Assembly: GCA_023423975.1 (NCBI GenBank)
Contig: JAFAEO010000084.1
Span: forward strand, 124,001 to 188,000
Direction of reading: 5' to 3'
Length of the DNA: 64,000 nt
Source: Pseudomonadota bacterium
GTDB taxonomy: Bacteria; Pseudomonadota; Gammaproteobacteria; Burkholderiales; Burkholderiaceae_B
Shown here one piece after another: positions 17,405 through 26,013 of this stretch. The notes beneath the pieces were generated by a model. It did not search any database and had not been told where the DNA came from. It saw only the letters and a list, made by a program, of their open reading frames with translations. The first letter of the stretch is position 1. Each line of letters begins with the position of its first letter. Both the position numbers and the translations under genes were made by a program.

Positions 17405-18385
17405 TCAGTCCAGGGTAATGTTCAAGTCTTTGATCAGCTTGTGCCAGCGGGTGCGTTCGTCCTCAAGCAGCTTGCTGTATTGCTCGGGCGTATCGCCCAC
17501 CGGTTCGATGCCGAACTCAATCAGCTTTTTGTGTGTCGCCGGTTTGTTCAGGGCGGCAACAACGCTTTTATTCAGGCTGGCAATAATCTCAGCCGGCGTT
17601 TTCGCTGGCGCCACCATCCCGACCAGTGCGGCAGCTTCCACATTCGGATAACCGGATTCGGCAAAGGTGGGTACGTCAGGCAGTTGTGGCAAGCGTTTGG
17701 TACTGGCTACAGCCAGTGGGCGTATTTTTTTGCCTTTCAGAAAGCCCGCGCCTGCCGCCAGATCAACCATCATGGCCTGCACCTGGCCGCCGGCAAGATC
17801 TGTGAGCGAGGGGGCTGCGCCACGATAGGGTACATGGGTCATTTTCAGGCCGGCTTCTGTCTGGAACAGCTCCATGGCCAGATGATGGGGGCTGCCGGCG
17901 CCCGCTGACCCATAGTTGATGCTGCCATTGCTGCTTTTGACGTGTTCGACAAAGTCTTTCAGGTTTTTGATATTGCTGGCCGGATTAACCACCAGAACCA
18001 TCGGGAATCGTCCAAGCAAGGTAACCGGCGCCAGATCCTTGACCGGATCATAGGAAAGCTTTTTGTACAGCGCCGAATTAAAGACCATGGTTCCGTTATC
18101 AGCTGACAGCACGGTGTAGCCGTCGGCAGAGGACCGTGCTGTATCGCTGGCTGCGATGGCGGTGTTGCCGCCGGGCTTGTTGTCGATGACGACAGACTGT
18201 TTGATATCTTCTGACAGGCTCTGGCCGATGGTGCGGGCCAGGAAGTCCGAGCCACCGCCGGCGGGATAGGGCACGATCCAGCGGATGGATTTGTCGGGGA
18301 AAGTCTGCGCCAGGGTGGGGGTCATGGTCAGGCTCCCGGCGACCATGGCCAGTGAACAGGTTGTCAGGTAGGTGCGAATGCGCAT
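17405..18385 (-). CDS. Bug-family (TctC) solute-binding protein
   Basis: This 326-residue periplasmic receptor has a signal peptide ending near TPTLAQ (residue 27) and the Bug core FPDKSIRWIVPYPAGGGSDF. The later motifs HVPYRGAAPSLTDLAGGQVQ are typical. It is the first gene of the minus-strand Bug-P450-IclR cluster, and its stop lies 13 bases before the P450 start. The layout suggests that it captures the compound the P450 oxidises. No TctAB membrane genes are adjacent. Confidence 0.9.
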   Translation of the reverse strand: MRIRTYLTTCSLAMVAGSLTMTPTLAQTFPDKSIRWIVPYPAGGGSDFLARTIGQSLSEDIKQSVVIDNKPGGNTAIAASDTARSSADGYTVLSADNGTMVFNSALYKKLSYDPVKDLAPVTLLGRFPMVLVVNPASNIKNLKDFVEHVKSSNGSINYGSAGAGSPHHLAMELFQTEAGLKMTHVPYRGAAPSLTDLAGGQVQAMMVDLAAGAGFLKGKKIRPLAVASTKRLPQLPDVPTFAESGYPNVEAAALVGMVAPAKTPAEIIASLNKSVVAALNKPATHKKLIEFGIEPVGDTPEQYSKLLEDERTRWHKLIKDLNITLD

Positions 18386-18429
18386 GATGTCTCCGTTATT
18401 GATTTAAATGATGCGTGGGCGCTACTTAT

Positions 18430-18455
18430 TGCGTAAATAATATACGCATTGCGTA
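18430..18455. promoter_or_regulatory. Three TGCGTA half-sites, candidate operator
   Basis: TGCGTA occurs at 18430-18435 and 18450-18455 on the plus strand and at 18443-18448 on the minus strand. The pairs form inverted repeats with 7-base and 1-base spacers. The cluster lies 45 bases upstream of the Bug start codon, where an IclR-type operator or the promoter would be expected. The remainder of the gap up to 18800 has no gene I can support. Confidence 0.4.
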
Positions 18456-18804
18456 ATTAACACAATACAAATGAAATAAGGGTTTCCCCATGGCAATTGT
18501 GATTGCTGCGTCAACGTCGGTGTCAATGGTAGTGCCTGGGACTTTGCCGGTCCGTCGGGCACGGCTTGCCAGTGCAAAAACATGTTTGTCGGCTGGATTG
18601 GCGCGTGCAGCGATTTATAAAGGGGTATATGGCGGTATGGGTTTTATTTGAGTACCAATGCTGCAGCCTGCTTATGCTGGTTACTGTCGATCGGCCCAGG
18701 GTCCGGACGTGCCCCAAGCTCCGTTATCATGCTTGTGATGAAGCGCCAGTTGTGGTTAGTGCCGGCCTTGCTGGCTGTGAACCTGCACAGGCAATAATAC
18801 AATT

Positions 18805-18889
18805 GCCGCCCTGATCAACTGGGTGAAAAGGGCGGCTACTATCGGGGGCACTTGTTGATGCCGCTTTCACTTGTGGAGGCGGTTTTTTT
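18805..18889 (+). ncRNA. Candidate small RNA or orphan terminator
   Basis: On the plus strand a perfect 8-bp hairpin (18805-18812 with 18829-18836) is followed by a second hairpin (18861-18866 with 18877-18882, one U-G pair) and seven T residues. That is a good terminator, yet no plus-strand gene precedes it. AATAAT or TACAAT at 18793-18803 could be the -10 of an RNA of about 80 nt, but the -35 is poor. Confidence 0.35.
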
Positions 18890-18939
18890 ATGGATGCGCC
18901 GTTATGTGCTTGCTTATACGTGTCGTTATATACGTTACA

Positions 18940-19797
18940 TCAATCCGGAATGGGCATGCTCATGAGCTTGGCGATCCATTCCGGGTCCTTGGGATCCCCG
19001 GCACTGCGCTGGTTGGTATCCAGGGCGTTGATGGCCGCCATCTGCTCTTCGCTCAATTCGAAATCGTATATTTGGAAGTTGCTCTCGACACGGCTTGGTT
19101 TGCTTGAGCGCGGAATGGCCAGTGAGCCGCGCTGCAAGTGCCAGCGTAAAATGGCCTGACCGACATCTTTGCCGTGGGAATTGGCAATTTCCTGAAGAAC
19201 TGGATTGGTCAGCAACGTAGCGTCGCCTCGTCCAAGTGGCGACCAGGCTTCAAGCAGAATATCCTGTTCGTTCATATACTTCAGTAGCGCACGCTGCTGG
19301 AACAGGGGATGTGTTTCGACCTGATTCAATACCGGCTTGTTGTTTGAGCTGGCTGCCAGCGCCTGCAAATGGTCGATTTCAAAGTTGCAAACGCCGATGG
19401 CTTTGGTCAGGCCTTCGTCCTGTAGTTTTTCCAGCGCCTTCCAGCTTTCGCGGAAGCCTTCGACCGGCCAATGCAACAGATACAGATCCACGTACTCCAG
19501 ACCCAGCTTTTTGAGTGATTTGTCAAAGGCGCGCAGGGTTTGCTCGTAGCCGAAATCCGTTACCCAGACTTTCGTGGTCAGATGGTAATTTTCGCGCTCC
19601 AATCCTGATTGGGCCAATGCCTTTCCGACAAAGGCTTCGTTCATGTAGCGGGCTGCCGTATCAATGACGCGATAACCCGTTTTGATGGCCTGGGTGACTG
19701 CAGGCACACAGATTTCTTCCTTGTCCAGCTCCCATGTGCCAAATCCCAGTGACGGGATGGTCTGGCCGTTATTCAGCGTAAACGTTTTCAATGACAT
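18940..19797 (-). CDS. Aldo/keto reductase (DkgA/B-like)
   Basis: This 285-residue NADPH-dependent aldo/keto reductase has the catalytic tetrad D46 (VIDTAARY), Y51, K76 (LTTKVW) and H109 (YLLHWP). The C-terminal IPRSSKPSRVESN is the NADPH 2'-phosphate binding motif. It resembles the 2,5-diketo-D-gluconate reductase/methylglyoxal reductase group. The ATG at 19797 has AAGGAA six bases upstream; a start 21 bases earlier does not. The physiological carbonyl substrate cannot be read from sequence. It is a single-gene unit. Confidence 0.88.
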   Translation of the reverse strand: MSLKTFTLNNGQTIPSLGFGTWELDKEEICVPAVTQAIKTGYRVIDTAARYMNEAFVGKALAQSGLERENYHLTTKVWVTDFGYEQTLRAFDKSLKKLGLEYVDLYLLHWPVEGFRESWKALEKLQDEGLTKAIGVCNFEIDHLQALAASSNNKPVLNQVETHPLFQQRALLKYMNEQDILLEAWSPLGRGDATLLTNPVLQEIANSHGKDVGQAILRWHLQRGSLAIPRSSKPSRVESNFQIYDFELSEEQMAAINALDTNQRSAGDPKDPEWIAKLMSMPIPD

Positions 19798-20019
19798 GTG
19801 TAATTCCTTGTCCGGCAAATTGGTGAAAGGGTGGTGTGGGTGTCTTGATGTTGATTACAGTTACCATACCAAAAACAAACGTCAGTTGTCTGACAATTGC
19901 GCTGTAAAGAATATTTTTGATGATCTTTGTCTGCTTTTGAGGATTAGAAACGCGGGCCACCGTGAAAAGCAGATCGAGCTTATAAAAACACCGTCACCCA
20001 TAAACAAAGTGCGCATAAA

Positions 20020-20067
20020 AATTGCACCTCCGATACTGCATCGTCATGCAGTATCGGAGGTGCAATT
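20020..20067 (-). terminator. Long 22-bp perfect hairpin, osmC terminator
   Basis: Arms 20020-20041 and 20046-20067 are perfectly complementary over 22 bp with a four-base loop. On the minus strand the stem runs into TTTTT, so it can terminate the osmC-like transcript, whose stop is 65 bases upstream. A 16-bp GC-rich palindrome (20106-20121) lies between them. The rest of 19798-20019 shows no gene. Confidence 0.65.
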
Positions 20068-20132
20068 GGCTTGTGGCTGTTGCCGGTGCCTTGGTGGCCA
20101 TGCGTGGCAGGCGCGCCTGCCGATTTGCCGAA

Positions 20133-20618
20133 TCAGTCTTCTTTGAGGCCGATTTCAAACGCAATCGGATTGCGCATGCTGTTGGCCACGGGAGAATAAT
20201 GATTGGCGTGCTGCACGATGTCGTTCAATTGTTCGCGTGTGGCGTCGCCTTCGATATCGACTTTAACGCGAATGGCCTGAAAGCCCATTTGCGATGGTTC
20301 ACGTTCTGCACCGCCGGCGCCCCAGGCGGCGCTGTTGCCGATATCGCCTTCAAGAAAGACTTCGAGCTTGCTCAATTGCACATTGCGCCATGTTGCAACG
20401 GCTGTAATGCCCACGGCAAGGCATCCACCCAGCGCAGACAGGACCACTTCGCCCGGGGCGGGAGCTGTATTTTCCCCCAGCAGATGGTAGGGTTCATCGA
20501 CAACGACAGCGGGATGGCTGGGGTCGCGATTGGTCAAGTAGCTGAGGGTGCGGTATTTGCCTACGGAAATGGTTTGGACCTTATTGGTGCCGCGACGATC
20601 TGGGTTGTTGCGTCCCAT
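20133..20618 (-). CDS. OsmC-family protein, N-terminus frameshifted
   Basis: This is the open main part (161 residues) of an OsmC-like protein. The motif VVLSALGGCLAVGI carries the single conserved cysteine; the second cysteine of the Ohr/OsmC peroxidase pair is replaced (HYSPVANSM), which places it in the OsmC-like group of uncertain function. The ATG at 20618 has almost no spacing from the nearest purine stretch. A much better start (AGGAA, ATG at 20683) lies 65 bases upstream, but it is out of frame because of an A7 run. Reading across that run would give the expected N-terminus YLRPIDRAGLEKFSE. The gene may be mildly mutated, rescued by slippage, or carry a sequencing error. Confidence 0.8.
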   Translation of the reverse strand: MGRNNPDRRGTNKVQTISVGKYRTLSYLTNRDPSHPAVVVDEPYHLLGENTAPAPGEVVLSALGGCLAVGITAVATWRNVQLSKLEVFLEGDIGNSAAWGAGGAEREPSQMGFQAIRVKVDIEGDATREQLNDIVQHANHYSPVANSMRNPIAFEIGLKED

Positions 20619-20683
20619 TTCCGAGAATTTTTCCAGACCGGCTCGGTCGATGGGGCGCAGATATTTTTTTCTTCAGTACTCAT
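20619..20683 (-). other. Out-of-frame N-terminal segment of osmC-like gene
   Basis: This segment begins with ATG at 20683 after a good AGGAA site and reads MSTEEK into a run of seven A residues (20670-20664). Beyond the run, the family-like sequence continues only if the run is read as five or eight A residues. In the seven-A frame translation ends after a short unrelated tail. Confidence 0.6.
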
Positions 20684-20720
20684 AACATTTCCTATTTTAG
20701 GATTCGTAAAGTAGGGGGAG

Positions 20721-20755
20721 GGGCTGATCGTTGTCTCTGGTGTGCGGATCAGCCC
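20721..20755 (-). other. Hairpin just downstream of valS
   Basis: A perfect 9-bp stem (20721-20729 with 20747-20755) lies six bases after the valS stop. It has no T run, so it is more likely an mRNA 3' stabiliser or processing site than a rho-independent terminator. Confidence 0.4.
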
Positions 20756-20760
20756 GGGAA

Positions 20761-23601
20761 TTACTGTAGTCTGGCTTGCTGGCCGCGAATACCTTCAAGG
20801 CGTTCGGTAAATTGGACCAGCCGCTCTTTTTCCTGTTCAATGACATGACCCGGGGCACGTGCGACAAAGCCCTCGTTGGACAGTTTGCCCTGTGCCTTGG
20901 CAATTTCACCTTCCAGGCGCTGGGCCTCTTTGGCTAGGCGAGCCAGTTCAGCTTCCTTGTCAATTTGCACGTTGAGCATTAACCGGGTGTTGTCCAGAAT
21001 CTGAACTGGCGCACCCAGATCGGGTAGCAGATCAACAACCTGTACCTCGCTCAGTTTGGCCAACGCCATCAGGTAGGGGGCATTGCGGTTGAGCATTTGG
21101 GCGTCGCCTTCGGCGAACAGGGGTACTTTCTGGGCCGGCGACAGGCTCATTTCTCCGCGTAACGCGCGGATTGCCTCTACCTGCGCCTTGAGCGTGGCAA
21201 CCTGAGCTTGGGCAGCATCATCAATCAGCTCGCTGTTGGCCAGCGGATAAGGCTGAACACTGATGCTGGCCGTGGTGCCCGCTGGTTTTTTGCCAGCCAC
21301 CAGCGCCACTTTCTGCCACAGCGCTTCTGTGATAAACGGAATAATCGGGTGAGCCATACGTAGAATGGCTTCCAGCACCCGGATCAGCGTGCGGCGCGTG
21401 CCGTTCTGTTGTGCCTGGTTGCCGCGCTGGATCTGGACTTTGGCCAGTTCAACGTACCAGTCGCAGTATTCGTCCCAGACGAACCGGTATATTGCATTTG
21501 CAATCATATCGAAGCGATATTCATGAAACCCTTTTTGTATGTCTTCAAGGGTTTGTTGCAGGCGGCTGATAATCCAGAGGTCGGCAAAGGACAGTTCATT
21601 ATCCTCCTGGTTGACTGCTTCGGCGTCTGGCACGTTCATAAGCACGAAGCGGCTGGCATTCCAGAGCTTGTTGCAGAAATTGCGGTAGCCTTCGCAACGT
21701 TTCAGGTCAAAGTTCATGTTCCTGCCCAGCGTGGCATAGGCAGCCATGGTAAAGCGCAGTGCATCGGCACCGTAAGGTGCAATACCGTCTGGAAATGCCT
21801 TGCGGGTATCCTTTTCGATCTTGCCTGCCTGTTTCGGGTTCATCAGGCCCGAGGTGCGCTTGGCAACCAGCGTATCCAGGTCAACGCCATCGATCAGGTC
21901 CACCGGATCGAGCGTGTTGCCCTTGGATTTGCTCATCTTCTGGCCATAGGCATCCAGTATCAGCCCGTGCACATAGACATGACGGAACGGCACCTGGCCG
22001 GTCAGGTGCATGCTCATCATGATCATGCGCGCTACCCAGAAAAAGATGATGTCAAAGCCGGTAACCAGCACATTTGACGGCATATAACGTTTGAAATCAT
22101 CGGTCTCGGCAGGCCAACCCATAGTCGTAAACGGTACCAGGGCAGATGAAAACCAGGTGTCCAGCACGTCGTCGTCACGGCGCAGCGACCCAGTCACGCC
22201 GGCTTTCTTTGCTTTTGTCTGCGCTTCTTCCTCGGTGCGGGCAACAAAGATCTGGCCATCTTCTGCGTACCAGGCCGGAATCTGGTGGCCCCACCATAAC
22301 TGCCGGGAGATACACCAGTCCTGGATGTTTTCCAGCCACTGGTTATAGGTATTGCTCCAGTTTTCCGGAAAAAAGCGCACCTCACCGTCACGCACCACAT
22401 CCAGCGCGACCTGGGTGATGCTTTTACCCGGATTGTACGTGCCTTCAGGAGCTGGTTTGCTCATGGCGACAAACCACTGGTCGGTCAGCATGGGTTCAAT
22501 CACCGATTTGGTTCGATCGCCGCGCGGCACCATGAGTTTGTGCGGTTTGATGCTCTCCAGAAGCGACTGCACCTCCAGCTCGGCAACAATTTGCTTGCGC
22601 GCCTCGAATCGGTCCAGACCCTGGAAGCGGGCGGGGGCGTCTTCGCTGATTTTTGCGTCCAGCGTCAGAATGCTGATCATGTCCAGCTGATGGCGCTGAC
22701 CCACGGCATAGTCGTTGAAATCATGGGCGGGGGTTACCTTGACCACGCCTGTGCCGAATTCACGATCGACATAATCGTCGGCAATCACCGGAATGTCGCG
22801 ATCGCACAGCGGCAGGCGCACTGACTTGCCAACCAGGTGGCTGTAGCGTTCGTCTTCAGGGTGAACCATGACGGCCACATCGCCCAGCATGGTTTCAGGG
22901 CGAGTAGTTGCCACTACCAGATATTCCAGCCCATTGACCGGTTCGGTAAGGGGGTAGCGGATATGCCAGAGAAAACCGTCTTCTTCCTGGCTTTCGACTT
23001 CCAGGTCAGACACGGCTGTGCCCAGCACCGGATCCCAGTTCACCAGCCGTTTGCCGCGGTAGATGAGGCCTTGCTCATACAGGCGGACAAAGGTTTCAAC
23101 CACGCCCAGGGACATCTGGCTGTCCATGGTGAAATATTCACGCGGCCAGTCTGCCGAGGCGCCCAGGCGGCGTACCTGGGCGGTGATGGTATTGCCCGAT
23201 TGTTCCTTCCATTCCCAGACGCGCTTAACGAAGGCGTCCCGTCCCAGGTCGTGCCGGGTGGTTTTCTGGGCATCCAGCTGGCGTTCAACGACAATTTGCG
23301 TAGCAATACCCGCGTGATCGGTGCCCGGCACCAGGACGGTGTCGCTGCCCAGCATGCGGTGGTAGCGGATCAGGCCATCCATGATCGTGTGATTGAAGGC
23401 GTGCCCCATATGCAGCGTGCCTGTGACATTGGGGGGCGGAAACTGGATGGTGTAGGGTTCGCCACTTTCTGGTGCGTCTGTGGACGTGTGGCGGCCGGCC
23501 CGAAAGACGCCCATGCGTTCCCATTCCTGGTACCAGGTGCGTTCAAGCTCCTTGGGTTCAAAACTTTTGGGCAATTCGTCGGGGGCAGGTGTTTGAGTCA
23601 T
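20761..23601 (-). CDS. valS: Valine--tRNA ligase ValS
   Basis: ValS charges tRNA-Val and edits misactivated threonine. The 946-residue class Ia enzyme has the HIGH-type motif HMGH at residues 64-67 and KMSKS at 555-559. The CP1 editing domain lies between them (for example WSNTYNQWLENIQDWCISRQ near its end). The C-terminal coiled coil (DKEAELARLAKEAQRLEGEI) is the tRNA-binding arm found in ValS. It is divergent from ndk with about 180 bases between the start codons. Nothing is missing. Confidence 0.97.
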   Translation of the reverse strand: MTQTPAPDELPKSFEPKELERTWYQEWERMGVFRAGRHTSTDAPESGEPYTIQFPPPNVTGTLHMGHAFNHTIMDGLIRYHRMLGSDTVLVPGTDHAGIATQIVVERQLDAQKTTRHDLGRDAFVKRVWEWKEQSGNTITAQVRRLGASADWPREYFTMDSQMSLGVVETFVRLYEQGLIYRGKRLVNWDPVLGTAVSDLEVESQEEDGFLWHIRYPLTEPVNGLEYLVVATTRPETMLGDVAVMVHPEDERYSHLVGKSVRLPLCDRDIPVIADDYVDREFGTGVVKVTPAHDFNDYAVGQRHQLDMISILTLDAKISEDAPARFQGLDRFEARKQIVAELEVQSLLESIKPHKLMVPRGDRTKSVIEPMLTDQWFVAMSKPAPEGTYNPGKSITQVALDVVRDGEVRFFPENWSNTYNQWLENIQDWCISRQLWWGHQIPAWYAEDGQIFVARTEEEAQTKAKKAGVTGSLRRDDDVLDTWFSSALVPFTTMGWPAETDDFKRYMPSNVLVTGFDIIFFWVARMIMMSMHLTGQVPFRHVYVHGLILDAYGQKMSKSKGNTLDPVDLIDGVDLDTLVAKRTSGLMNPKQAGKIEKDTRKAFPDGIAPYGADALRFTMAAYATLGRNMNFDLKRCEGYRNFCNKLWNASRFVLMNVPDAEAVNQEDNELSFADLWIISRLQQTLEDIQKGFHEYRFDMIANAIYRFVWDEYCDWYVELAKVQIQRGNQAQQNGTRRTLIRVLEAILRMAHPIIPFITEALWQKVALVAGKKPAGTTASISVQPYPLANSELIDDAAQAQVATLKAQVEAIRALRGEMSLSPAQKVPLFAEGDAQMLNRNAPYLMALAKLSEVQVVDLLPDLGAPVQILDNTRLMLNVQIDKEAELARLAKEAQRLEGEIAKAQGKLSNEGFVARAPGHVIEQEKERLVQFTERLEGIRGQQARLQ

Positions 23602-23783
23602 AGTATCAACAGTGAATGGGCTGGCGGTTTATGGCCGTCAGGCCCAAAGGGTCAGCAAAATGGCGAGTCTTTATCGAAAACCCTTATTTTAAGGTGTAGC
23701 GCCTTAATTTTGCATGTTAAAATGCCGAGTTAGTTAAAACTTCGCAGAAGTAACTGTTTTCATTGAATATTTGGAGTAATTAA

Positions 23784-24191
23784 ATGGCTGTTGAACGTAC
23801 GCTCTCTATCATCAAACCTGATGCTGTTGCCAAAAATGTTATTGGCGAAATTATTTCCCGCTTCGAAAAAGCTGGTCTCAAAGTGGTTGAAGCTCGCATG
23901 CAGCAACTGAGCCAGGCCGAAGCCGAAGGCTTTTACGCCGTTCACAAAGAGCGTCCTTTTTTCAATGATCTGGTCAAGTTCATGATTTCCGGTCCTGTAT
24001 TCATCCAGGTTCTGGAAGGTGAAAACGCGATTGCTAAAAACCGCGAACTGATGGGCGCCACAGATCCCAAGAAAGCCGACGCCGGCACCATCCGCGCCGA
24101 CTTCGCCGACAGCATCGACGCCAACGCTGTTCATGGCTCCGACGCCGCTGACACAGCAGCCAACGAAATTGCTTACTTCTTCAAGAAGTAA
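23784..24191 (+). CDS. ndk: Nucleoside diphosphate kinase Ndk
   Basis: Ndk transfers the gamma-phosphate between nucleoside triphosphates and diphosphates through a phosphohistidine. The 135-residue protein has K11 in the N-terminal IIKPDAV motif and the catalytic H117 in NAVHGSDA. A GGAG site precedes the ATG. It is slightly shorter than the E. coli enzyme (143 residues) but has all active-site residues. The rlmN gene follows after 43 bases, an arrangement common in Burkholderiales. Confidence 0.97.
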   Translation: MAVERTLSIIKPDAVAKNVIGEIISRFEKAGLKVVEARMQQLSQAEAEGFYAVHKERPFFNDLVKFMISGPVFIQVLEGENAIAKNRELMGATDPKKADAGTIRADFADSIDANAVHGSDAADTAANEIAYFFKK

Positions 24192-24234
24192 GAGGCTCGC
24201 TGAAAACGTGCTTCATTTTCCGCAAAAGGCTGTT

Positions 24235-25413
24235 ATGACTACTACCGATCAACGCATTAATCTTCTGGGGGTCGAGTCCAATTCGCTCGTCAAGCAGGTG
24301 GGTGCCTGGGGTAACAAGCCTTTTCGCGCGAAACAGCTGCTGCGCTGGGTACACCAGCGCGGCATCTCCGATTTTGACCAGATGACAGATCTGGCCAAGG
24401 GCTTTCGCAGCACGCTGACAGAACGCTGCACGTTGCAAACGCCATCGGTTATTACCCAGAAAGTGTCTACCGACGGTACGCGTAAGTGGCTGTTTGATGT
24501 AGGCAATAATAATGCTGTCGAAACCGTATTTATCCCGGAAGATGACAGGGGAACCCTGTGCATTTCCAGTCAGGCAGGCTGCACTGTGGCTTGCCGTTTC
24601 TGCTCTACCGGTCACCAGGGTTTCAATCGGAATCTGACCACGGCTGAAATCGTCGGCCAATTATGGAAAGCCCGTCACGACATTATGCAGGACAAGCCTG
24701 CCGCACGCCTGGCCGCTGCAGAACAGGCAGGAGTGTCTGCCGCAGTACACGATCAGGATCTGCGTGTTATCAGCAATGTCGTTATGATGGGGATGGGCGA
24801 GCCATTACTCAATTATGATCAGGTTCTGCCGGCATTGCTGCTGATGCTCGATGACAATGCCTACGGGCTGTCGCGGCGTCGCGTCACGGTGTCCACCTCC
24901 GGTGTCGTGCCGTTCATGGACCGTCTGGCTCATGACTGCCCGGTTGCGTTGGCGGTATCGCTGCATGCGCCGAACGATGCATTGCGCGATCAACTGGTCC
25001 CACTCAATCGCAAATACCCGCTGGCCGAGCTTATTGCCGCCTGTAACCGCTATCTTGAGCATGCGCCGCGTGATTTCATCACCTTCGAATACGTCATGCT
25101 CGATGGTGTGAATGATTCGGATGAGCACGCCCGGCAGTTGGTAGATATCACGCGCCAGGTCAAGTGCAAGCTGAATCTGATTCCGTTCAATCCGTTTCCG
25201 GAGTCCGGTCTGAAGCGGTCCAGCAATGCACGCATTCGCCAATTCTCCAGCTTGCTGGTGGATCAGGGCGTGATTACCACGGTGCGCAAAACCCGAGGTG
25301 AAGATATTGATGCCGCCTGTGGACAGCTCGCGGGCGACGTTAAAGACCGTACCCGCATCAGCGAACGCATGCAGGCCTTCAAATCCATTCCCATTACCGA
25401 GATTTCTTCATGA
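24235..25413 (+). CDS. rlmN: 23S rRNA/tRNA adenine C2-methyltransferase RlmN
   Basis: RlmN is a radical SAM enzyme that methylates C2 of A2503 in 23S rRNA and of A37 in some tRNAs. The 392-residue protein has the radical SAM cysteines C116, C120 and C123 (CTVACRFC), the GMGEPLLN motif for SAM binding and the mechanistic C362 near the C-terminus. The ATG at 24235 follows an AAAGG site; the frame extends upstream into ndk without a better start. Its stop overlaps the start of the RodZ-like gene by four bases. Confidence 0.96.
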   Translation: MTTTDQRINLLGVESNSLVKQVGAWGNKPFRAKQLLRWVHQRGISDFDQMTDLAKGFRSTLTERCTLQTPSVITQKVSTDGTRKWLFDVGNNNAVETVFIPEDDRGTLCISSQAGCTVACRFCSTGHQGFNRNLTTAEIVGQLWKARHDIMQDKPAARLAAAEQAGVSAAVHDQDLRVISNVVMMGMGEPLLNYDQVLPALLLMLDDNAYGLSRRRVTVSTSGVVPFMDRLAHDCPVALAVSLHAPNDALRDQLVPLNRKYPLAELIAACNRYLEHAPRDFITFEYVMLDGVNDSDEHARQLVDITRQVKCKLNLIPFNPFPESGLKRSSNARIRQFSSLLVDQGVITTVRKTRGEDIDAACGQLAGDVKDRTRISERMQAFKSIPITEISS

Positions 25414-25931
25414 CCAACGAAACAGACATTGCCGCTGATATCCCCCGTCAAGAGTCGGCCCCCGTACAATCGCTGGGCCAGACGCTCGCGACGCTAAGGG
25501 CTGCCCGGGGTCTGACGCTGGCTGAAATCTCCAATCGCATCAAGTTTTCCGAGACGCAATTGCGTGCTCTGGAAAGCCAGAATTGGGCGTCGTTGCCCAA
25601 CGGCTTTATGTTGCGTGGCATGGTCAAGAAATATGCGCAGGTATTGGAAGCAGACGAACAACCTTTGTTGCAATTGCTGGGGCAGCAGCCCGGTATCGAA
25701 GGCGGCCAGCAGGCTGTCGCTTCTGCGGCCCCGACCAATATCAATCTGAAGCGCAGCACCGATTATGAAATCCGGGACAGTTATTCCCGGTCCGGGCGCT
25801 CCAGTGGTACTGGCATGTGGCTGTTTGTCATTCTGCTCGTGCTGGTCGTTATTGCCGTCTATGGCTTTACCCGCGGCTGGTACACCTTGCAGGATCTCGG
25901 TCTCGAAAGCCTGCAGCACTGGTTTGAATAA
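25410..25931 (+). CDS. RodZ-like helix-turn-helix membrane protein
   Basis: This 173-residue protein has an N-terminal Xre-type helix-turn-helix (residues about 21-85, LGQTLATLRAARGLTLAEIS) and one transmembrane helix (residues 136-153), followed by a very short periplasmic tail of about 20 residues. RodZ proteins, which link MreB to the cell wall machinery, have the same HTH-TM order but a longer periplasmic domain. This shortened form between rlmN and ispG is usual for Burkholderiales by position. The start overlaps rlmN by four bases. Confidence 0.85.
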   Translation: MTNETDIAADIPRQESAPVQSLGQTLATLRAARGLTLAEISNRIKFSETQLRALESQNWASLPNGFMLRGMVKKYAQVLEADEQPLLQLLGQQPGIEGGQQAVASAAPTNINLKRSTDYEIRDSYSRSGRSSGTGMWLFVILLVLVVIAVYGFTRGWYTLQDLGLESLQHWFE

Positions 25932-26013
25932 CTGATTCAATGGTGTCGCTGTTGTCGCTGCAGTGCGCTGACCCGACTTCGGCAATACCACTCTGTTTAA
26001 GACTGACACTATC

